Shown one piece after another: positions 43,565 to 52,233 of a stretch of 64,000 nucleotides of DNA; position 1 is the first letter of the stretch, and each line of letters begins with the position of its first letter. The position numbers and the translations under genes are program-made. The notes beneath the pieces were generated by a model. It ran no database searches, was not told where the DNA came from, and worked only from the letters and a program-made list of their open reading frames with translations. Source of the stretch: Collinsella aerofaciens (lineage in GTDB: Bacteria; Actinomycetota; Coriobacteriia; Coriobacteriales; Coriobacteriaceae); NCBI RefSeq assembly GCF_005845035.1, contig NZ_SPFO01000007.1:1-64000 (forward strand). The letters are read 5' to 3'.

Positions 43565-45826
43565 ATGCGTAATTCTGTATCCGACGTCACGGACGCCGAG
43601 ATCCTGGACGAGGCCCGCGAGGCCATGACCCAGGCTGCCTTCGATGCCGCCGATGAGGCCAATGCCGCCCAGGCCGTCGAGTCCGCCACCGAGAGCCTGC
43701 CTGCCTTTGACGAGCTGGGGCTTTCCGACGAGATGCTTCGTGCTATCGAGAACCTGGGCTACACGGCGCCGACGCCTGTTCAGGCCGGCTCCATCCCCGT
43801 GGTGCTCGAGGGCCGCGACCTGCTTGCCGCCGCTCAGACCGGCACCGGCAAGACGGCTGCCTTCTTGCTGCCGACCATGAACAACTTGGAGCACATCGCT
43901 CCGCCCAAGCCCGTGCGCGAGCGTGGCGGTCGCAACCGCCGTCGCGGCGCCAAGAAGCCCGAGGGCAACGGCCGCGGCCCCGTGATGCTCGTCATCACCC
44001 CTACGCGCGAACTTGCCCAGCAAATCGACGAGGTCGCAAGCAAAATCGCCGACGTCACCGGCCATGTCGCCGTGACTGTCGTGGGCGGCGTGAGCTACAA
44101 GCCGCAGACCGCTGCCCTCAAGTACGGCTGCGACATCCTGGTCGCAACGCCGGGCCGTCTGGTCGATCTGATCGAGCAGGGTGCCTGCCATCTGGACGAG
44201 GTTAAGGTCCTGGTGCTCGACGAGGCCGATCGTATGCTCGACATGGGCTTTTTGCCCGCCGTCCGCCGCATTGTGCGCGAGACGCCGGCCGAGCGTCAGA
44301 CACTGCTGTTCTCGGCGACCCTCGACGAGGAGGCCGTGGGCGAGATCACCGACCTGGTGAGCGATCCGGCTCGCGTGGAGATCGCACCCGCCACGTCGAC
44401 CGCCGATACCGTCGATCAGTTTGTGTTCCCGGTGTCCATCGAGGCCAAGAATAACCTGTTGCCCGAGTTCCTCAAGAAGGAGGGCCCGGAGCGCACCATC
44501 GTCTTTATGCGCACCAAGCATCGCGCCGACAGCTGCTGCCGTCGTCTGGAGCGTAAGGGCATCAAGGCCGCCGCGATTCACGGCAACCGTAGCCAGGCCC
44601 AGCGCGAGCGCGCGCTTTCTGCCTTCCGCGACGGCACCGTCGACGTGCTGGTGGCAACCGATGTTCTCGCCCGCGGCATCGACATTAGCGACGTGCGCTA
44701 CGTCGTGAACTTTGACGTGCCGGCCGAGCCAACCGACTACATCCACCGCATCGGCCGCACGGGCCGCGCCGGCGAGCTGGGCTGGGCCATCACGTTTGTG
44801 ACCGAGCAGGATGTCGACGAGTTTTACGAGATCGAGAAGCTCATGGACAAGACCGCCGACATCTACGAGGCCGGCGACCTGCATGTGGGTCCCAACCCGC
44901 CTGCGGTTGATCCCGAGCGCGACCCTGCGGCCTTTAAGGTGAAGAAGAAGACCAAGCGCGGCAAGTCCAAGAGCAAGAAGAAGCTCGAGCAGGCGCGTCG
45001 CGACGGCAAGCGCAACGGCGATGATTACGGCGATGTTGCCGGTCGTTCCAACCGCGGTCGCGACGAGCGCCGTGGCGATGGCGAGCGTCCGAGCCGTCCC
45101 AAGCGCGGTGGCAAGACCCGCGTGCGCGAGGGCGTTCAGGCTCGCGTGGACGAGGCTGTGGAGAGCGTGGCCCGCGAGGTGGCTGCCGAGGAGCGCGCTG
45201 GTGCTGGTGCCGCTGAGCAGCCTGCGCGCGGCAACCGTGCCGAGCGTCGTGCCAAGCAGTTCCAGGGCGAGGCACACCGCCGTCGTCGTGAGGACGAGGA
45301 CCGTGGCGGCCGTCGTCGTGTCGAGTGCGAGGACGAGGGCCGCGGTTCGCGCGGTGGCAAGCGTGGTGGCAAGCGCGGTGCGGGCGACCGCCGTCGTTCC
45401 GGTCGTGATGACGAGCGCAGTGGCCGTGATGAGCGTCGCGGCGGCGAGGGTCGCGGTGAGCGAGGTGCCCGTGGCGGTGAGTCCCGTGGCGGCAAGCGCT
45501 TTGAAGAGCGCGTTAGCCGCGGCGGCGAGCGTCGCGAGGGCGCTCGCGGCAATGGCGGCCGCGGCGGCGCTGGCCGTTCTAACGAGTCGCGCGATCGTCG
45601 TGACCCGCGTGCCAGCCGCGATCGTCGCGATGACTGGCGCAACTACGACGATACCCGCGAGGAGCGTCGTGGCGGCTATCGTGGCGGGCGTGGCGGCAAC
45701 CAGGCCGGCTCCCGTGGCGGCCGTGCCGGCGGTCGCGATAACCGTGGCAGCTACGGCAACAGCCGTGGCGGCAAGCGCGGTGGCAGCTCCCGTCGCCCCG
45801 GCGACGGCGGCGGCAAGCGCAAGTAA
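43565..45826 (+). CDS. DEAD-box RNA helicase with long Arg/Gly-rich tail
   Basis: The 753-residue product has all the helicase motifs: Q motif TPVQAGSIP, motif I AAQTGTGKTAAF, PTRELAQQ, DEAD in VLVLDEADRML, SATLDEE, and HRIGRTGRAG. Between motif I and Ia there is an inserted Arg-rich loop (RERGGRNRRRGAKK). After residue about 440 comes roughly 310 residues of Lys, Arg, Gly, Asp and Glu repeats with many RGG and RRG steps, expected to be disordered and RNA-binding. AAGGA precedes the ATG at 43565. A terminator follows. Confidence 0.95.
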   Translation: MRNSVSDVTDAEILDEAREAMTQAAFDAADEANAAQAVESATESLPAFDELGLSDEMLRAIENLGYTAPTPVQAGSIPVVLEGRDLLAAAQTGTGKTAAFLLPTMNNLEHIAPPKPVRERGGRNRRRGAKKPEGNGRGPVMLVITPTRELAQQIDEVASKIADVTGHVAVTVVGGVSYKPQTAALKYGCDILVATPGRLVDLIEQGACHLDEVKVLVLDEADRMLDMGFLPAVRRIVRETPAERQTLLFSATLDEEAVGEITDLVSDPARVEIAPATSTADTVDQFVFPVSIEAKNNLLPEFLKKEGPERTIVFMRTKHRADSCCRRLERKGIKAAAIHGNRSQAQRERALSAFRDGTVDVLVATDVLARGIDISDVRYVVNFDVPAEPTDYIHRIGRTGRAGELGWAITFVTEQDVDEFYEIEKLMDKTADIYEAGDLHVGPNPPAVDPERDPAAFKVKKKTKRGKSKSKKKLEQARRDGKRNGDDYGDVAGRSNRGRDERRGDGERPSRPKRGGKTRVREGVQARVDEAVESVAREVAAEERAGAGAAEQPARGNRAERRAKQFQGEAHRRRREDEDRGGRRRVECEDEGRGSRGGKRGGKRGAGDRRRSGRDDERSGRDERRGGEGRGERGARGGESRGGKRFEERVSRGGERREGARGNGGRGGAGRSNESRDRRDPRASRDRRDDWRNYDDTREERRGGYRGGRGGNQAGSRGGRAGGRDNRGSYGNSRGGKRGGSSRRPGDGGGKRK

Positions 45827-45858
45827 GATGCGCATCGCGCGCTAGCGTGAGACAAGCT

Positions 45859-45893
45859 AAGGGCCCGAGCAAACAACGCTCGGGCCCTTTTGT
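45859..45893 (+). terminator. terminator of the DEAD-box gene
   Basis: AAGGGCCCGAGC and GCTCGGGCCCTT pair perfectly around AAACAAC, and TTTTG follows. Confidence 0.9.
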
Positions 45894-46447
45894 TTGCCGT
45901 GTCCATCGCTAATTCAAACGTGATTTTCTCGGGAATGCATCTGGGGGATGCTGAGGACCTATTTTCTGCCATGCAGCAATGGGTCCTATGGGGCGCGCCG
46001 TGCATTTTTTGGAGTATTCTGCAGTTCGAGTTGTCTGCATATGATTCGACGTCGCCAACGGTGGCCTTCGGATATCCCTAGCGAGCGTTCCGAGTCAGAT
46101 TTCGCCGTTTTCCGGAGCAGGGGCGCGTCATTCTCGCCATGTCGGGACTTAGAATGATACGGTGCCCTACAGTTTTGCCCACCCGCGGCGGTGCTGGCGC
46201 GGTCACGTTGCAGAATACTCCGTTTTTTTCACGGGCCAGGATGGGGTACCTCAGGAGAACGCGGCGGTATCCCGTAAATATATACAATCTGTACCGTAAT
46301 TTATACAAATGAAGAGACAGACAGCGTAGGGTGGGTGCATTGGGGTGCCTGGCGCACCAAAACGGGGAGCTCTCCCATGCGCCGTATACTCTGTCTGAAT
46401 GTGAAAACAGCTTGACGCGTTGCCAGGCGTAGGGGGAGGGTGCCTCG
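45894..46447. other. 554 bp without a supported gene
   Basis: Short overlapping frames are present but lack ribosome sites. A 13-bp inverted repeat stands out: GGAGTATTCTGCA at 46011-46023, with TGCAGAATACTCC at 46209-46221, each next to a run of T or A. Near the 3' end, GGGAGCTCTCCC (46365-46376) is a short dyad placed just before a possible TATACT box (46385-46390) for the next gene. Confidence 0.45.
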
Positions 46448-47209
46448 ATGAGCGTATTCGAAATTGTGTTTAGTCCGACGGGCGGAACGCGGAAGGTGTC
46501 TGGCCTTGTGGCCGGGGCACTGGACAAGAATACCGTTACCGTCGATTTGACCGATAGCGGGCTAGATTTCAGCGCTGTCTCGATGACTGAGGACGACGTG
46601 GCCGTAATCTCTGTGCCGGCGTATGCCGGTAGAATCCCGGCTGTGGTGGCTGACCGGTTGGGCATGGTGCGCGGCAACGGGGCTCGGACTGTTTTGGTTT
46701 GTGTATACGGAAACCGCGCGTTTGAGGACACGCTCGTAGAGCTGGAGGACGTTGCGAAGCGCGCCGGATTTAGGGTGGTTGCAGCGGTTTCTGCTATTGC
46801 TGAGCATTCCGTTGCTCGTCAGTTTGCTGCTGGGCGACCGGATGCGCAGGATGCGGCGCAGCTCGCAGAGTTTGCGCAGCAAATTCAGCAAAAGCTGTTG
46901 GCTGAGGATGCGTCCGAGCCTTCTATTCCCGGCAATCGTCCTTATAAACAAGCTGGAAGTCACCGTATGGCACCCGAGGCAACAGAGGATTGCGTCTCCT
47001 GCGGTGCATGCGCCGCGGCGTGCCCCGTTTGTGCTATCGAAAAGGGCGACCCCAAGCGAACAGCTGGCGAGGCGTGCATCTCCTGCATGCGCTGCATCGC
47101 CGTATGTCCGCGAGGCGCTCGCAAGCTTGATCCCAACAAGCTATCCGCTGTTTCCCAGATGCTGAGCAAGGTTTGCGTCGTGCGGAAGGAATGCGAGCTC
47201 TTCATCTAG
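46448..47209 (+). CDS. flavodoxin-ferredoxin fusion (EFR1-type)
   Basis: The 253-residue product has an N-terminal flavodoxin-like domain with the FMN phosphate loop FSPTGGTRKVSG and ISVPAYAGRIPAVVADRL. A C-terminal pair of [4Fe-4S] motifs follows (CVSCGACAAACPVCAI and CISCMRCIAVCPRGA). Proteins of this plan are called EFR1-family ferrodoxins; they pass low-potential electrons, but the partner is unknown. GGGGGAGGG precedes the ATG. Confidence 0.88.
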   Translation: MSVFEIVFSPTGGTRKVSGLVAGALDKNTVTVDLTDSGLDFSAVSMTEDDVAVISVPAYAGRIPAVVADRLGMVRGNGARTVLVCVYGNRAFEDTLVELEDVAKRAGFRVVAAVSAIAEHSVARQFAAGRPDAQDAAQLAEFAQQIQQKLLAEDASEPSIPGNRPYKQAGSHRMAPEATEDCVSCGACAAACPVCAIEKGDPKRTAGEACISCMRCIAVCPRGARKLDPNKLSAVSQMLSKVCVVRKECELFI

Positions 47210-47280
47210 CGCATACGAAATTGCTGCAAGGAGTGCCCCTGGGTGCCGGCGGGAAAGGAACGTCCCTAAGTGCCGCCTAA
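47210..47280. other. short spacer before PTS operon control region
   Basis: No gene or clear signal; it links the flavodoxin-ferredoxin gene to the direct repeats before the PTS operon. Confidence 0.3.
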
Positions 47281-47322
47281 ATACCGTTTATCGAAGAAAA
47301 AATACCGTTCATCGGTCATAAT
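47281..47322 (+). promoter_or_regulatory. two 13-bp direct repeats upstream of the alpha-glucoside PTS operon
   Basis: ATACCGTTTATCG (47281-47293) and ATACCGTTCATCG (47302-47314) differ by one base and are 21 bases apart, two helical turns. A possible -10 box CATAAT lies at 47317-47322. No -35 box is present at the right distance. This is the layout of an activator-dependent promoter. Confidence 0.5.
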
Positions 47323-47377
47323 GATTGTTCCGGCTTTGGGCTTGTCTACAATGTGCCCCGTAAAAAGAAATGCGGAA

Positions 47378-47409
47378 GGTTACCGAGTCCCTCGGACGTG
47401 GGCCTAACC
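47378..47409 (+). promoter_or_regulatory. candidate antiterminator (RAT-like) hairpin
   Basis: GGTTA-CCGAG-TCC-CTCGG-(9-base bulge)-TAACC is a two-part stem with an asymmetric inner loop, the general shape of the RNA targets of BglG/LicT proteins. Such a protein is encoded downstream at 48009. I do not see the overlapping terminator expected for the mechanism, so confidence is low. Confidence 0.3.
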
Positions 47410-47489
47410 AAAGTCTTTGATCGGATGTGTCTCTATGGATGCATTCGGTTGATTTTGGTTGGGCTATATTTATGAAGGGACATGCCACC

Positions 47490-48002
47490 ATGGGTTTCTT
47501 CTCTCGCCTTATGGGTGGCTCGGACAAGCAGGCGACTGCGACTTCCGAGTTCGAGATTCTCGCCCCTGTTTCCGGCGAGCTTGTTAATCTAGAAAATACC
47601 AATGACCCCGCTTTTAGCAGTCGTGCAGTGGGCGATGGCGTTGCCGTGGTTCCCCAAGAGGGAACGGTGTGCGCTCCTGTTTCCGGTACCGTTGCGGCGC
47701 TGTTTCCGACTGAGCACGCGCTGGGCATCATGTCCGACGACAGCTCTGCTCAGGTGATGCTGCACATCGGAATCGACACTGTTAAGCTTGAGGGCAAGGG
47801 CTTCCATGCGCTTGTTGCCCAGGGTGACCATGTCGACGCGGGCCAGCCCCTCGTCGAGGTCGATTTCGACGCGGTTCGCGCTGCCGGCTTCGATCCCACG
47901 GTCTTCGTTATCGTGTGCGAGCGTTCGGAGAACTCGACTCTTCGTGAGCATGCTTCCGGCCCTGTTGCTGTTAAAGAGCCTGTCGTCTGGCTTTCCGAGT
48001 AA
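47490..48002 (+). CDS. PTS glucose-type EIIA protein
   Basis: The 170-residue product is a stand-alone EIIA(Glc) domain. The phosphorylated His is in VMLHIGIDTVKLEGKGF, and the earlier PVSGTVAALFPTEHALGI carries the second active-site His. It should pass phosphate from HPr to EIIB domains. The ATG at 47490 has AAGGGAC nine bases upstream; a second ATG at 47472 is possible. It begins the alpha-glucoside PTS operon and might also serve the MurP-type permease at 16826, which lacks an EIIA. Confidence 0.9.
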   Translation: MGFFSRLMGGSDKQATATSEFEILAPVSGELVNLENTNDPAFSSRAVGDGVAVVPQEGTVCAPVSGTVAALFPTEHALGIMSDDSSAQVMLHIGIDTVKLEGKGFHALVAQGDHVDAGQPLVEVDFDAVRAAGFDPTVFVIVCERSENSTLREHASGPVAVKEPVVWLSE

Positions 48003-48008
48003 ATTCTT

Positions 48009-48875
48009 GTGGTGGGTACCGTGGTTATCAAGCGAGTTTTTAACAACAACGTCGCAATGGTCACTTCGGACGATGGCTCCGAGCTCATCGTCATCGGTCG
48101 AGGCCTCTGCTTTGGTCGCCATGCCGGCGATGCCATCGATGAGACGTCGGTCGAAAAGACCTACGCGTTGCAGGAGGGAACTTCTCAGGATTCGCGTACG
48201 ATTGACCGCTTGGCACATCTTTTGGAGTCCATCCCCACCGTCAACCTCGTGATTTCCGAGGACATCGTTCAGATGCTTCGTCGAGAGCTCAATGTCGATA
48301 TCAATGACAAGATTCTTATCGCTCTCGCAGACCATATCAGCCTCGCCCTCGATCGCGAGCGCAAGGGCGTTCCCTGCGAGAACCCGCTGCTGCTCGAGAT
48401 CCAGCAGTTCTATCGCAAGGAGTATGCGCTTGCGGGCCGTGCGCTGCAGATTATCAAGGAGTATATGGGCATTGAGATGAGCGAGGAGGAGCAGGGTTTC
48501 ATTACCTTGCATATCGTCAACGCCACCATGCCGCAACGCTCTGACCGTCTGATTGTTTCGGTCCAGCTTGTTCGCGACGTGCTTGCGATTGTTTCCGAGC
48601 GCTATGCCACGACCCTCGACGACACCTCGCTGCCTTACGAACGTTTCGTTCGTCACCTGCAATTTTTCGCACAGCGAGCGCTCGATCCTACGGCCGGGCA
48701 AATCAACGGAGACGCGCTGTTCCGAATCGATGAAACGGCGTATCCGCGTGCATTCTCGTGCGCGGACGCCATAGCCGCCCACTTGTCGTCTACCTATAAC
48801 GTTGTCGTTACCAATGCCGAGAAGAGTTATCTCGCATATCACATTGTTAACCTGCTTGGAGAACCTGGTCTCTAG
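48009..48875 (+). CDS. BglG/LicT-family transcriptional antiterminator
   Basis: The 288-residue product has the N-terminal RNA-binding CAT domain (VIKRVFNNNVAMVTSDDG...IVIGRGLCFGRHAGD) and two PRD domains with regulatory His residues (LADHISLAL, ITLHIVNAT, YERFVRHLQFF, YLAYHIVNLL). It would bind an RNA hairpin to allow operon transcription and be phosphorylated by the PTS. The start is uncertain: GTG at 48009 has no ribosome site, while GTG at 48021 matches the family start better and has GGTGGG just upstream. Confidence 0.92.
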   Translation: MVGTVVIKRVFNNNVAMVTSDDGSELIVIGRGLCFGRHAGDAIDETSVEKTYALQEGTSQDSRTIDRLAHLLESIPTVNLVISEDIVQMLRRELNVDINDKILIALADHISLALDRERKGVPCENPLLLEIQQFYRKEYALAGRALQIIKEYMGIEMSEEEQGFITLHIVNATMPQRSDRLIVSVQLVRDVLAIVSERYATTLDDTSLPYERFVRHLQFFAQRALDPTAGQINGDALFRIDETAYPRAFSCADAIAAHLSSTYNVVVTNAEKSYLAYHIVNLLGEPGL

Positions 48876-48974
48876 GCATAACGTGCCCACACATCGATTG
48901 ATATAAGGCAGGGCTTACGGTCTTGCCCAGGGCACATCTGTCTTAATTTGCGGAAAAGGAAGGGGAGTACCGTT

Positions 48975-50591
48975 ATGACCGCAAAAAAGAAGTTCAATTT
49001 CAAAGCGCCGTTGGAGGTGTTCGCGAAGTCAATCGTCCAGCCGATGATGTATCTCTCGGTTGCCGGCATCCTGCTCATCGTGGGCATCATTCTGACCAAC
49101 AAGACCATCTGCGCTTTGGTCCCCGTACTGGGCTCCGGTCCGTTCCAGCTTGTGGGCGCCGTTGTCTATCAGTCGCTGATGTTTATCATCAACAACCTCT
49201 CGATTCTGTTCTGCGTGGGCATCGCCGGCGCCATGGCAAAGAAGAACAAGGGCCATGCTTCGCTGATCGCCCTGATGTCGTTCTTCCTGTTCCTGCAGGC
49301 TAACAACATCGTGCTCAACGCCATCGGCTCTCTTGCCGATGCGAGTGGTATGCTCGGCCTTACCGGAACCGGCCAGGCCACCGTTATGGGCATTCAGGTG
49401 CTCGATACCGGCGTGTTTGGCGGCATCATCCTTGGTTGCATCACCGGTGCCGTGTTCAACAAGTACTCGAACAAGCAGTTCCCCATTGCCCTTTCGATGT
49501 TCTCGGGCGTTCGCTTTCCGTTCCTGATCATGATCATCATTTCCTGGATCATGGGCGCTGGCTTCTGCATCGTTTGGCCTCCGGTTCAGGGTGCCATCTC
49601 CTCCGTTGCCGGCATCATTAAGGAGTCGGGCAACATCGGCCTCTTTATCTACGGCATGCTCAACAAGCTGCTCGTTCCCACCGGTCTGCACCACCTCATC
49701 TACACCCCGTTCCAGTTCTCCGATGTGGGCGGCACCCTTACGCTGGGTGATCAGGTTATCGCCGGCGCCTATCCCATCCGTGTTGCCGAGATGGCAATGA
49801 CGGGCCAGCCCTTCTCCGATAGCACCTACTTCAACAGCTACACCTTCAACAACCTGTGGCCCTACATCGGTATCGGTCTCGCCTTTATCTTCACTGCTTA
49901 CAAGGGGAACAAGGACAAGACCAAGGCTGTCATTATCCCGCTGATCATCACCGCCGTGCTCTCCTGCGTGACCGAGCCCATGGACTTCCTCTTTGTCTTT
50001 GCCGCTCCCGTGCTCTTTGTCGTTCACTCGGTTCTTTCCGGCATCTTCCTGGTCCTGCTTAAGGTTCTCTCCGTGCCCGCTTCGACTGCAGGCGGCATCA
50101 TCAACATCGTGGTTTCCAACCTGGTTCTTGGTGTCGACAAGACCAACTGGCCGGTTATGCTGGTGCTTGGAGTCGTCAACGCCGCTCTGTACTTCTTCCT
50201 CTTCACCTTCCTTATTAAGAAGCTCAACCTCCACACGCCTGGTCGCGAGGAGGAGTCCGAGCTCGCCGAGTCCGTTGCCGAGGGCGAGGCCGCCGCGTCT
50301 GTCGCGGTGAAGCAGGGCGCTGTTGCCGCGGCTCCCGCAGAGGGCGTCGATGCGGGCGTTGCCGACCTGGTTGCAGGTCTTGGTGGAAAGGACAACATCG
50401 AGGAGCTCGAGAACTGCTTTACGCGTCTCCGCGTGAACGTTAAGAACCCGGACCTCATCAATGAGGACCTCATCAACCACGTGCCCAACAGCGGCATCAA
50501 CCGCAACGGCAACAATATCCAGATCATCTTTGGCATGAAGGTCGCCGAGATGCGCGACAAGGTCGAAAACGCAATTGAGAAGGAGCAGTAA
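48975..50591 (+). CDS. PTS alpha-glucoside EIICB transporter
   Basis: The 538-residue product has an EIIC domain of about ten membrane helices with the substrate loop LVPTGLHHLIYTPFQF and the conserved TEPMDFLFVFAAP. A linker rich in Ala and Glu is followed by a C-terminal EIIB domain with its phosphorylated Cys in LENCFTRLRVNV. The plan is that of GlvC/MalP-type carriers for maltose and related alpha-glucosides. The next gene encodes the matching phospho-glucosidase. AAGGGGAG precedes the ATG. Confidence 0.92.
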   Translation: MTAKKKFNFKAPLEVFAKSIVQPMMYLSVAGILLIVGIILTNKTICALVPVLGSGPFQLVGAVVYQSLMFIINNLSILFCVGIAGAMAKKNKGHASLIALMSFFLFLQANNIVLNAIGSLADASGMLGLTGTGQATVMGIQVLDTGVFGGIILGCITGAVFNKYSNKQFPIALSMFSGVRFPFLIMIIISWIMGAGFCIVWPPVQGAISSVAGIIKESGNIGLFIYGMLNKLLVPTGLHHLIYTPFQFSDVGGTLTLGDQVIAGAYPIRVAEMAMTGQPFSDSTYFNSYTFNNLWPYIGIGLAFIFTAYKGNKDKTKAVIIPLIITAVLSCVTEPMDFLFVFAAPVLFVVHSVLSGIFLVLLKVLSVPASTAGGIINIVVSNLVLGVDKTNWPVMLVLGVVNAALYFFLFTFLIKKLNLHTPGREEESELAESVAEGEAAASVAVKQGAVAAAPAEGVDAGVADLVAGLGGKDNIEELENCFTRLRVNVKNPDLINEDLINHVPNSGINRNGNNIQIIFGMKVAEMRDKVENAIEKEQ

Positions 50592-50594
50592 ACA

Positions 50595-51977
50595 ATGATC
50601 ATTACTCTGTGTGGTGGCGGATCCACCTTTACCCCCGGCATCGTCAAGTCCATCGCCCTGCGCAAGGACGAGCTCGATGTTGACGAGATTCGTCTGTACG
50701 ACATCAACGAGGAGCGCCAGCGCAAGATCGGCGTGCTCGTGGACTGGATTTTGCACGAGGACCTCGGCCTGGACATCAAGCTCACGGTGACCACCGACAA
50801 GGAGACTGCCTTTACGGATGCCAGCTTCGTGTTTGCCCAGATGCGCGTGGGCGGCTATGCCATGCGCGAGCAGGACGAGAAGATTCCGCTGCGTCACGGC
50901 TGCGTGGGTCAGGAGACTTGCGGTTGCGGCGGCCTTGCCTACGGCATGCGCACCATCTTCCCCATGGTCGAGCTGATCGATGACGTTGAGAAGTACGCCA
51001 AGAAGGACTACTGGATTCTCAACTACTCCAACCCTGCCGCCATCGTCTCCGAGGGCTGCCGTGTGCTGCGTCCCAACGCTCGCATCATCAACATCTGCGA
51101 CATGCCGATCGCGATCATCGACGTGGTTTGCGCCGCGCTCGATATCGACAAGAAGGATGTCGAGTACGATTACTTTGGCCTCAACCACTTTGGTTGGTTC
51201 ACCTCGATCCGCCACAAGGGCGAGGAGGTGCTCCCGCAGCTGCGCGAGTACATCAAGGAGCACCAGATCCTGCTGCCCGACTCCTACCTCAAGGGCATGG
51301 GCTCGCTCATGGCAAAGAAGCCCGAGGAGGCCACTGACGAGCACCCCGAGCAGAACCGCCACACCAAGGGCAGCTGGTACTACGTCTGGAAGGGCGAGTA
51401 CGAGATCATGGAGTGCTTCCCGGAGTACCTGCCTAACACGTATCTGAACTACTACCTGCAGCAGAAGGAGTTCGTCGAGCATTCCAACCCCGAGCGCACC
51501 CGTGCGAATGAGGTTGAGGAGACGCGCGAGAAGAACCTCTTCGACGGCATCGACCACTACGAGAAGACGGGCGAGATCGACGAGAGCACGTTCTATGCGG
51601 GCAGCCACGGCGACTGGATTGCCGACCTGGCTATCGCTCTGAAGAACGACACCAAGCAGCGCTTCCTGGTCATTTGCGAGAACAAGGGCGCTATCCCCAA
51701 CATGCCCTACGACGCTATGGTCGAGCTGCCTGCCTATATTGGCAAGAACGGCCCCGAGGTCATCAGCCGTGACAACATTCCTCTGTTCCAGCAGGGCCTC
51801 ATGATGCAGCAGCTGAACTCCGAGAAGCTCGTGGTCGAGGCTACGATCGAGGGTTCGTACGAGAAGGCGCTCAAGGCCTTTACGCTGAACAAGACCGTGC
51901 CGTCGATGAAGGTCGCCAAGGAGGTTCTCGACGACATGATCGAGGCCAACAAGGGCTACTGGCCCGAGCTTAAGTAA
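50595..51977 (+). CDS. GH4 6-phospho-alpha-glucosidase
   Basis: The 460-residue product is close in plan to GlvA/MalH: the NAD-binding start CGGGSTFTPGIVKSI, FAQMRVGGYAMREQDEKIPL, HGCVGQETCGCGG (catalytic-region Cys), LNYSNPAAIV, NICDMPIAII, GLNHFGW (metal-binding His), and HSNPERTRANEVE. Family 4 enzymes need NAD and Mn(II). It splits alpha-glucoside phosphates such as maltose-6'-phosphate delivered by the upstream EIICB. It begins three bases after that gene's stop. Confidence 0.94.
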   Translation: MIITLCGGGSTFTPGIVKSIALRKDELDVDEIRLYDINEERQRKIGVLVDWILHEDLGLDIKLTVTTDKETAFTDASFVFAQMRVGGYAMREQDEKIPLRHGCVGQETCGCGGLAYGMRTIFPMVELIDDVEKYAKKDYWILNYSNPAAIVSEGCRVLRPNARIINICDMPIAIIDVVCAALDIDKKDVEYDYFGLNHFGWFTSIRHKGEEVLPQLREYIKEHQILLPDSYLKGMGSLMAKKPEEATDEHPEQNRHTKGSWYYVWKGEYEIMECFPEYLPNTYLNYYLQQKEFVEHSNPERTRANEVEETREKNLFDGIDHYEKTGEIDESTFYAGSHGDWIADLAIALKNDTKQRFLVICENKGAIPNMPYDAMVELPAYIGKNGPEVISRDNIPLFQQGLMMQQLNSEKLVVEATIEGSYEKALKAFTLNKTVPSMKVAKEVLDDMIEANKGYWPELK

Positions 51978-52009
51978 AAGCAACAGGGTCGCTGACCGCA
52001 TGCCTGGAG

Positions 52010-52053
52010 CAATGCCCCGTCCACGTGATTGCGTGGGCGGGGCATTGTCATTT
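52010..52053 (+). terminator. terminator of the alpha-glucoside operon
   Basis: CAATGCCCCG(T)CCACG and CGTGG(G)CGGGGCATTG pair over about 16 bp. TCATTT follows. Confidence 0.75.
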
Positions 52054-52233
52054 GGTAACGCGTTTTATCAAATATGGCATTTATCTGCGGTAATGTTCTA
52101 TTTCACCGCCGAGGGTGACTTTTCATACCGCCTGCCGAACTGCGTGGAGACCTAACAACTTTTTAGGTCAGTGTTGTGCGTGAAGCATTTTTGCCCGGCC
52201 TCGCCTCCGGGCTGCCATGTGAGAGGGGATCTT
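52054..52233. other. leader region of the hydrogenase operon
   Basis: Two hairpins are seen: GACCT...AGGTC at 52149-52169 with a T-rich loop, and GCCCGG...CCGGGC at 52193-52212. The second lies just before the ribosome site and could affect translation. Confidence 0.4.

Noticed and set aside
43565-45826. Treating the Arg/Gly repeats of the helicase tail as a DNA repeat element
   Set aside because: The repetition is at the protein level (RGG-type tail) with normal codon phase throughout; nucleotide repeats are a consequence.
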